42,679 nucleotides of DNA from Chloroflexota bacterium (GTDB taxonomy: Bacteria; Chloroflexota; Dormibacteria; Dormibacterales; Dormibacteraceae). This document shows positions 21,601 to 28,141 of this stretch, piece by piece; positions within the stretch are counted from its first letter, which is position 1, and each line of letters starts with the position of its first letter. The position numbers and the translations under genes are program-made. The notes below the pieces were generated by a model that did no database searches, was not told where the DNA came from, and was given only the letters and a program-made list of their open reading frames with translations. The stretch covers positions 1 through 42,679 of the forward strand of contig VBHA01000070.1 of NCBI GenBank assembly GCA_005889495.1, in the 5' to 3' direction.

Positions 21601-22893
21601 GTCGGCACCATCGCGGCCGGCGTTGCGAAGGCCGGCGCCGACTACATCCTCATCTCGGGCCACGACGGTGGCACCGGCGCGTCGCCGCTGTCCTCGATCA
21701 AGAACGCAGGCTCGCCGTGGGAGCTCGGCCTCGCCGAGACACAGCAGGTGCTGGTCGCCAACCGCCTGCGCGAGCGGGTGAGCCTGCGTACAGACGGTGG
21801 CCTGCGCAACGGCCGCGACATCGTCATCGCGGCGATGCTCGGCGCCGAGGAGTTCGGTTTCGGCACCAGCGTGCTGGTCGCGCTCGGCTGCGACATGGCG
21901 CGGCAGTGCCACCTGAACACCTGCCCGACCGGGATCGCGACCCAGCGCGAAGACCTGCGGGCCAAGTTCGACGGCCGCCCCGAGCACGTAGTCAACTACC
22001 TCTTCCTGATCGCCGAGGAGGTCCGCGAGCACCTTTCGAGCGTGGGCGCCGTCGCGCTCGAGGACGTAGTCGGTCGGGTCGAGCTGCTGCAGCCGGCGTC
22101 TGACGCCCGGCTCGACCTCTCATATGTGCTGGCCGCCACCGATGCAAGCCTTCCTCGCCGGCGCGCATGGCGGCGCAACGGCGAGTCGCCCGCGCCGCCG
22201 CCGCCCTCCGGCCCCATCGACAACTCGCAGCGCACCGTCGGTGCCGCCCTCGCTCCGGGCGAGCGGCGGGAGTATCGAGGCAGCGCCGGCCAGAGCTTCG
22301 GCGCGTTCCTCGACTCGGGCGTCGAGCTGACGCTCGACGGCCAGGCGCAGGACTACGTCGGCAAGGGCATGGGTGGCGGTGTGATCGCCATCCGGCCGTT
22401 TCCCGGCGACGCGGACGCCGATGCTGTGCTCGCCGGCAACACCATCTGCTACGGCGCGACGGGCGGCAAGCTCTTCATCGCCGGACGCGTCGGCGAGCGC
22501 TTCTGCGTGCGCAACTCGGGCGCCGTCGCCGTGGTCGAAGGCGCCGGCGACCACTTCTGCGAGTACATGACCGGCGGGGTGGCGGTTGCCCTGGGCCCGG
22601 TCGGCTGGAACGCCGGGGCCGGCATGACGGGCGGCGTCGCGTACGTGGTCGAATGGCGCCAGCTCAACCTCGACAGCGTCGTCGCGCGCGAGGTCCCGGC
22701 GGAGGACGCGGACGAATTGCGCACGCTGGTCGAGGAGCACTATCTGCGCACGCGGAGCGCCAGGGCGGCTGCGATGCTGGCGGATTGGGAGCAATCCCTG
22801 AGGGCGTTCCGCCAGATCGTTCCGGTCACCGCCACCGTGGCCGTGGAGGCCGCCCCGGCCCAGCCTGAGGAGGCTCCAAAGACCGCGGCCTAG
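18661..22893 (+). CDS. gltB: Glutamate synthase large subunit (GTG start)
   Basis: 1410 aa; CGMGFVA nucleophile region, [101 protein letters not shown] Fe-S motif. Confidence 0.96.
   Translation: [1410 protein letters not shown]
20218..20301 (+). repeat. Double-hairpin palindromic element apparently inserted in frame in gltB (boundaries approximate)
   Basis: GGCGC-TTC-GCGCC (20266-20278) next to CCTCCCCAT-GA-ATGGGGAGG (20280-20299); encodes about 28 extra residues (..[27 protein letters not shown]..) relative to the E. coli GltB segment as recalled. Confidence 0.6.
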
Positions 22894-22907
22894 CGTAGTC
22901 TGGCGGC

Positions 22908-23768
22908 ATGAGACGGGTCGCTCTGCTGGTCCTGTTTTTCGTCGCCGCGTGCGGGTCGTTCGGCGCCGCTCAGCCGCATACCCTGTCCCTTGCCTACAAG
23001 GCCGGCGACACCTACAAGTACAAGTTCCACTCGACCAGCAAGCAGACCGCCGGCACGGGTGGCATGACGATCCCCGTATCGGTCGATACGAGTGCGAACG
23101 AGACCGTGGCCGTCAAGTCGGTGGACTCCTCCGGCGTGGCCGACCTGTCGATCACGCTCAGCGATTTCTCCCTGAAGACCGTGGCCGCCGGGGTCACCAA
23201 CACAACGACCGGTTTGCCGGCAAATTCGGTCGAGGTGAAGATCCGCCCCGACGGCACCCTCGTCAGCGTCAACGGCAACGATTTGATGGCCGGCAGCCCG
23301 ATCGCGGCGCTCGCGGGCGTCGGCGGCGGCTACTTCATCGCCGCCGTCCTGCCGGACAAGGCGGTCAAGGTCGGCGACACCTGGTCGAAGACCTACGACC
23401 AGAAGGACCCGATTGGATCGGGCACGGTGCACATCGTCAGCGACAGCAAGTACCTGCGAGACGAGTCCTTCAACGGGGTCACGGCGGCCGTGGTGGAGAC
23501 AAAGAGCACGAGCACACTGGACCTCAGCGGACCGACTCAGGGCACGCCCGGCGCGATGTCGGGCGTCTCGGTGAAAGGCACGTTCACCACCGACGTCATG
23601 ACCTGGATCGACCCCAACGGCCACCGGGTCCTGAAGTCGCACTCGACCGCGCAGGACGACCTGACGATCAACCTGCCCACGACGTCGACGAACAAGAGCT
23701 CGAGCCCGGTGATGCAAGGTCCCCTCACCGCGAAAGGCGAGACGACGTCGGACCTGGCCCCTGCCTGA
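22908..23768 (+). CDS. Putative lipoprotein of unknown function
   Basis: MRRVALLVLFFVAACGSFG: signal peptide with lipobox-like VAAC; no catalytic motif recognised. Confidence 0.65.
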   Translation: MRRVALLVLFFVAACGSFGAAQPHTLSLAYKAGDTYKYKFHSTSKQTAGTGGMTIPVSVDTSANETVAVKSVDSSGVADLSITLSDFSLKTVAAGVTNTTTGLPANSVEVKIRPDGTLVSVNGNDLMAGSPIAALAGVGGGYFIAAVLPDKAVKVGDTWSKTYDQKDPIGSGTVHIVSDSKYLRDESFNGVTAAVVETKSTSTLDLSGPTQGTPGAMSGVSVKGTFTTDVMTWIDPNGHRVLKSHSTAQDDLTINLPTTSTNKSSSPVMQGPLTAKGETTSDLAPA

Positions 23769-23877
23769 CCTCGAGGCGATACGCGGCGCGCTCGAGTCTG
23801 AGCGGAAGGTCGAGCGCGAGTTCGTCGAGAAGGCGCGGCAGTCCGAGACCGCGCCCAAGGGCTGGCCCGCGGCGCTC

Positions 23878-24459
23878 GTGATGTTCCACCTCGGCATGTG
23901 GCGCGAGCGGATGCGCGATGCGCTCACCGAGCTGGCCGAAGGCCGGCCTCAGACCCTACCGCCGCCGATCGAGCAACAGGATGAGCTCAACGACGCCGAG
24001 TTGGCCAACGGCATCGGGACTCCGCTGAGCGACGCGGCGGCACGCTGCGACCACCTTCTCGGCGAGATCATCGAGCTCTACGCGAAGGTGGGCGATCAGC
24101 CTTACCGGTGGTACCGCGCGAGGACGACGACCGAGGCCGTGCTCGGCAACAGCTACACACATCCCCGTTCCCACATGTACGCCTACCTACGCGAGAACGG
24201 CGACACCGAAAGCGCGAACCAGCTTTACGAAGAAGCGGTGGCGCAGCTGCGTGCGATGTCAGCTACCGAGATCCCGATGGGCGCGATGCTCTACAACCTG
24301 GCCTGCGCCCGAGTCGGACAAGAGCGGCACGACGAGGCAATGAGCCTGCTCGAGGAAACCCTCCGCCTTCGACCAGACCTGAAGCCAAACCTCATCGCCG
24401 ACGAGGACCTCGCCCCCTTGCGCGAGGACCCTCGCTTCCAGGAGCTGACGCGCCCCTGA
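23878..24459 (+). CDS. DinB/ClbS-like helical bundle protein with C-terminal TPR-like segment
   Basis: GWPAALVMFHLGMWRERM; YNLACARVGQERHDEAMSLLEETLRLRPDL. Coding signal extends upstream in frame to about 23761 (LPDLEAIRGALESERKVEREFVEKARQSETAPKGWPAALV). Confidence 0.65.
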   Translation: MMFHLGMWRERMRDALTELAEGRPQTLPPPIEQQDELNDAELANGIGTPLSDAAARCDHLLGEIIELYAKVGDQPYRWYRARTTTEAVLGNSYTHPRSHMYAYLRENGDTESANQLYEEAVAQLRAMSATEIPMGAMLYNLACARVGQERHDEAMSLLEETLRLRPDLKPNLIADEDLAPLREDPRFQELTRP

Positions 24460-25333
24460 TTCGGTCCAGCACTCGCATGTTCGCGATCGACTCGCCGATC
24501 GGAAGCTCAACCGGTTTGCCCTGCAGGATGCTGTCCCCGAACGACTCGACCATCAGCTGATAGGGGTCGTGAGGATCACGGTACGAGGTGAAAGGGCGAG
24601 GCCGGCTCATCACGTCGCGGCGGGTGACGACCTTGAGCTCCTGCTCGTTGGGTGACTCGAAGCTCGCCCACACCGAGGCGGTCTCGCCACGAGCAAAGGT
24701 CAACAGCCCGCCTGTGGTGAGGTCGATGCCGTCCTCGACCGTGGCGTGCGCCGCCACCTCCACGGGCTCGCCGAGGATCCATCGGGTGACGCTGACGCAG
24801 TAGGAGCCGACGTCGAGCAGCGCGCCTCCACCAAGCGGCGCCTGCATGCGGATGTCGTTCGTGTCCTTGAGGGGGAAGGCGAACGTGGCCTGGACGTGAA
24901 GCGGCTCGCGGATTCTCTCGACGAACTCTCGCATCGCGGGGTGGAAGCGATACATGAAGGCCTCCATCAGTTGCTTGCCGGCCCGCGCCGCCGCCTCCGC
25001 CATCTCCTCCGCCTCGCCCGCGTTGAGCGCGATCGGCTTCTCGCACAGCACGTGCTTCCCGGCGGCGATCGCGCGCAGCGTCCACTCCCTGTGCAGGCTG
25101 TTGGGCAGCGGGTTGTAGATCGCCTCGACCTGGGGGTCCTCGAGCAGCGCATCGTACGAGTCCAGGGCGCGCGCCCCGGGATACGGCCTGAGCATCTCTC
25201 GCGCCCGAGCCCCATCCCGGCTCGCCATGGCGACGACCCGCCCGTTTCTCGAGGCGTGCATGGCCGCCAGCACCGCGCGCCGGGCGATGTCGGCCGCGCC
25301 GAGGATGCCCCAGCCGATGCGGTCCGCCGCTAT
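24392..25333 (-). CDS. Gfo/Idh/MocA family oxidoreductase (copy 1)
   Basis: IGWGILGAADIARRAVLAAMHASRNGRVVAMASRD; EKPIALNAGEAEEM; MEAFMYRFHPAMREF. ORF open upstream to 25444, but the domain begins right after the upstream stop. Confidence 0.85.
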   Translation of the reverse strand: MAADRIGWGILGAADIARRAVLAAMHASRNGRVVAMASRDGARAREMLRPYPGARALDSYDALLEDPQVEAIYNPLPNSLHREWTLRAIAAGKHVLCEKPIALNAGEAEEMAEAAARAGKQLMEAFMYRFHPAMREFVERIREPLHVQATFAFPLKDTNDIRMQAPLGGGALLDVGSYCVSVTRWILGEPVEVAAHATVEDGIDLTTGGLLTFARGETASVWASFESPNEQELKVVTRRDVMSRPRPFTSYRDPHDPYQLMVESFGDSILQGKPVELPIGESIANMRVLDRIRGASAPGSEGPRARGRGPRRR

Positions 25334-26346
25334 ATCTCGACCTTCATCTGGGCGCCGCCGTGCTTGATCGACCTGGTCGCGGCCTCCATGACGGCGACGT
25401 TGCGCCTGGCCTCGTCCGCGGTCACCGCGAGCGGCTCTCCCCACGCCAGGTGATCGGCCAGGTTGCGGTAGAAGGCATGCTCGGCGCGCGCGGGCAGCGT
25501 CAGGATCTCCTGCCCGCGCGGGGTGAACACCGTGACTTGGGCCGGGAGGTCAGCAGGCACGGGAGCGTCAGCCCAATCGCCGACCACCGCGCCCGCCGTT
25601 CCAAGCAGGTACCACTTCGGTTTTCGCGCCGCCGCGATTCCGGACTGGAGGAACGAGGCCTGCGCGCCCGTCGCGAACAAGAGGTCGACGCGCACCTGGT
25701 CGTCGTTGGTCACGTCGTGCCACACGCGCTTGTGCGCCTGGGCGGCCACCGTCTCGACCCGCGCCGGGAAGAGCTGCAAGATCCAGTCGAAGTAATGCGA
25801 GCCCCAGTCGTAAATCGTGCCGCCGGAGATCGGTTCGTGGCTGTGCCAGAAGTCGCAGGGATGGTCGTAGCCGCCGATGAATGACTCCATGTAGAACGGA
25901 TCGCCGATCCGGCCCGACCTCACCACGTCGCGCATCGCCAGGTAGTCCGGGTCCCAACGCCGGCTCTGGAAGACGGTAAGGAGGCGACCGTGCGACGCGG
26001 CCGAGTCGAGCATGCGGTCGGCCTCGTCGACGCTCAATGCGAAGGGCTTTTCGCAGACGACGTCCTTGCCGGCCGCAAGCGCGGCCAGGACGGGATTCGC
26101 GTGCGCCGCCGGAGGCGTGCCCACGACCACGAGGCCAACCTCCGGATCGTCGAGCATCGCGTCCTGCGCCACGTGCGTGCGCACTTTCCAATCCCGGGCG
26201 GCCGCCTCGCGCCGTTCCGCGCTGAGGTCGCAGACGGCCGCCAGCCGCAGCCCGCTGGTGGCGACGATCGATGCCGCGTGGTCGCGTCCGATGGCCCCGT
26301 AACCCAACAGACCAACGCCAACGCCCCTCGCCGAATCCTCGCTCAT
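25330..26346 (-). CDS. Gfo/Idh/MocA family oxidoreductase (copy 2)
   Basis: VGVGLLGYGAIGRDHAASIVATSGLRLAAVCDLSAERR; VVCEKPFALSVDEADRML; ATG at 26346 (MSEDSARG). Confidence 0.9.
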   Translation of the reverse strand: MSEDSARGVGVGLLGYGAIGRDHAASIVATSGLRLAAVCDLSAERREAAARDWKVRTHVAQDAMLDDPEVGLVVVGTPPAAHANPVLAALAAGKDVVCEKPFALSVDEADRMLDSAASHGRLLTVFQSRRWDPDYLAMRDVVRSGRIGDPFYMESFIGGYDHPCDFWHSHEPISGGTIYDWGSHYFDWILQLFPARVETVAAQAHKRVWHDVTNDDQVRVDLLFATGAQASFLQSGIAAARKPKWYLLGTAGAVVGDWADAPVPADLPAQVTVFTPRGQEILTLPARAEHAFYRNLADHLAWGEPLAVTADEARRNVAVMEAATRSIKHGGAQMKVEI

Positions 26347-26785
26347 ATGCCACGACCTGTTCGGTGAATCGCCAGCTCGCGCGCAGCAGGATCGTTGCGC
26401 CGGCAGGCGGTCCCTCGGAGAGGTAGAGACGGTCGCGGATCTTCCACTCCGGATCGAGGCGCTGCGTAGCCGGGTGCTCATGGTCAGGCCGGACGATCAG
26501 CTCGGTGAGCGGCCCCGGGCCGGTCGGCATCCAACCGGCCAGCTCGCGGATGGCCTCGGAAGACGACCAGCTCGCCAGCGTGCCGCCCAAGAGGACGAGG
26601 CCGCCTCCGCGCCGCACGAAGCTCCGGAGGGCGGATGCCTCACGGGCGGTGATCAGCCGATCCGTTGCGGCCACGACGACCTGCTTCGCGGCCGCGAGGC
26701 CGCCCTCTGTGTCGATGTCGAACCGGCGGGGATCCAGCGGCAGCCGGCCATCGGCCAACGCAAGGACGGAAATCCTGTCGCTCAT
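26347..26785 (-). CDS. ThuA-like / class I GAT-like protein; 3' end merges out of frame into the downstream gene
   Basis: Nominal ORF 25568..26785; N-terminal part LRSFVRRGGGLVLLGGTLASWSSSEAIRELAGWMPTGPGPLTELIVRPDHEHPATQRLDPEWKIRDRLYLSEGPPAGATILLRASWRFTEQVVAYERGFGEGR looks genuine; the remainder is out-of-frame reading of the oxidoreductase gene. Confidence 0.55.
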
Positions 26786-27925
26786 CTATGCGGCCCTCGT
26801 CTGTGGCTTGCCGGCAATCCGCCGCATCACGTCGAGCGTGCGCTCGGCGGCGTTCGCCCACGTATAACCCCTGGCGCGGCGAATGCCTTCCTCACCGAGC
26901 CTCTTGCGCAAACCCTCGTCGGCCAGCAGCCGCTCCAGCCCTTCGGCGATGGCCGCCGAATCCTCCGCGTCGACCGAGATCGCGGCGCCGAGGGCGAGCT
27001 CAGGCAGCGCTCCGGCCGCCCCGACGACCGCGGGCAGGCCATGCGCCATCGCCTCGAGCAGGGGCAGCCCAAACCCTTCGTAGAGGCTGGGGAACGCCAG
27101 CACCGACGCCGATTGGTACAGCGCCGCAAGCGTGGCTTCGTCGACGTGCCCCACGTAGACGACGCCGGGCTCGGCGGCGATCCTCTCCAGCGTGTCGCCG
27201 TACGCCCAGCCCGCGCGTCCCGCGATCACCAGCTGGGGCACGCCCGGCCGTCCGTTGATGATGAAGGGAAGCGCGCCCCGGCCACGAAGCTGGCGGTAGG
27301 CCGCGAGCAGTCGAGGATAGTTCTTGCGCGGTTCCACGCTCCCGACGGCGAGGATGTAACCGGGCTCGATCCCGTCGGGCAGCGGCCCCGCGGCCGGCGA
27401 CCGGGGAAGGCCCTCGGCGATGACGTGGACCTTCTGGTCCAGCCCGGGGGTCCGGTAGAGCCTGGTCAGGTCTCGCCTGGTCGAGTCGGAAGGGACAAGC
27501 ACCGCCGCCGCATGGCGCAGGGCGGGCGGAAGCACGGCGCGAAAGTACAGGCGCTGCTGCCAGGGGACCTCGGCCGGCCTGACTCGAAAAGCGAGGTCGT
27601 GGACGAAGGTCACGGCGGGCGGCGCCCCGCCGCGGCGAAACGGCGGGCCCGGCCAGTACGGATAGAGGATGGCGTCCGCCTCCAGCGCCGGCTCGACCCC
27701 CCGCAGCCACCACCCCTTCACGGCCAGCTCGTGCCGGTAGGGCGTCAGCACGGCCTCGCAGTCGAGGTCATGGAGGGACTCCGGGCGCTCGCGGCTGCAG
27801 ACGAGCACGAACTCGTCGCCGGACCTGGCCTGGACCAGGGCTCGGGAGAGCTCGACCGCGACGGTCAGCATGCCCATCCGCTGGGGCCGCCAGCAGGCGG
27901 TCACGTCAATCGCGAAACGGGCCAC
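26786..27925 (-). CDS. Family 4 (GT-B) glycosyltransferase
   Basis: GYILAVGSVEPRKNYPRLLAAYRQL; VVYVGHVDEATLAALYQSASVLAFPSLYEGFGLPLLEAMAHGLPAVV. Confidence 0.93.
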   Translation of the reverse strand: MARFAIDVTACWRPQRMGMLTVAVELSRALVQARSGDEFVLVCSRERPESLHDLDCEAVLTPYRHELAVKGWWLRGVEPALEADAILYPYWPGPPFRRGGAPPAVTFVHDLAFRVRPAEVPWQQRLYFRAVLPPALRHAAAVLVPSDSTRRDLTRLYRTPGLDQKVHVIAEGLPRSPAAGPLPDGIEPGYILAVGSVEPRKNYPRLLAAYRQLRGRGALPFIINGRPGVPQLVIAGRAGWAYGDTLERIAAEPGVVYVGHVDEATLAALYQSASVLAFPSLYEGFGLPLLEAMAHGLPAVVGAAGALPELALGAAISVDAEDSAAIAEGLERLLADEGLRKRLGEEGIRRARGYTWANAAERTLDVMRRIAGKPQTRAA

Positions 27926-28022
27926 TCCCAGACTGTAGAAGAGGCCAAAAGTTGCCTGCGCGCACCTGGCCGGCCGGCGGTACTATGGACTCAACACCCA
28001 ATCTCGCCCTCCCTCCTTTCTG

Positions 28023-28060
28023 AAGGTCCTCTGCCCCCCGGTGGAGGGCCTTCTTCTTTC
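28023..28060 (+). terminator. Rho-independent-type terminator
   Basis: AAGGTCCTC-TGCCCCCCGGTG-GAGGGCCTT (one T-G wobble) followed by CTTCTTTC; orientation suits plus-strand transcription. Confidence 0.55.
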
Positions 28061-28071
28061 CCCAATTACCC

Positions 28072-28131
28072 CGATAGTCGCGACTATCGAGCCATCCGGG
28101 CAACCAAATCGGCCGATAGTCGCGACTATCC
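28072..28131. repeat. Paired palindrome element, locus 2
   Basis: CGATAGTCGCGACTATCG (28072-28089) and GATAGTCGCGACTATC (28115-28130); centres 42 bp apart, as in locus 1. Confidence 0.85.
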
Positions 28132-28141
28132 GCGTTGGCCG

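Noticed and set aside
24392-24459. Functional overlap of convergent DinB-like and oxidoreductase genes
   Set aside because: The 68-bp overlap is likely just a late stop codon in a high-GC gene; the extra C-terminal residues (GSEGPRARGRGPRRR) look non-functional
27985-28060. Definite 6C-type sRNA
   Set aside because: Only one C6-containing hairpin is present; the class as I recall it has two such stem-loops
28072-28131. CRISPR repeats
   Set aside because: Only two palindromes with one spacer per locus and no cas genes in the window; geometry does not fit an array
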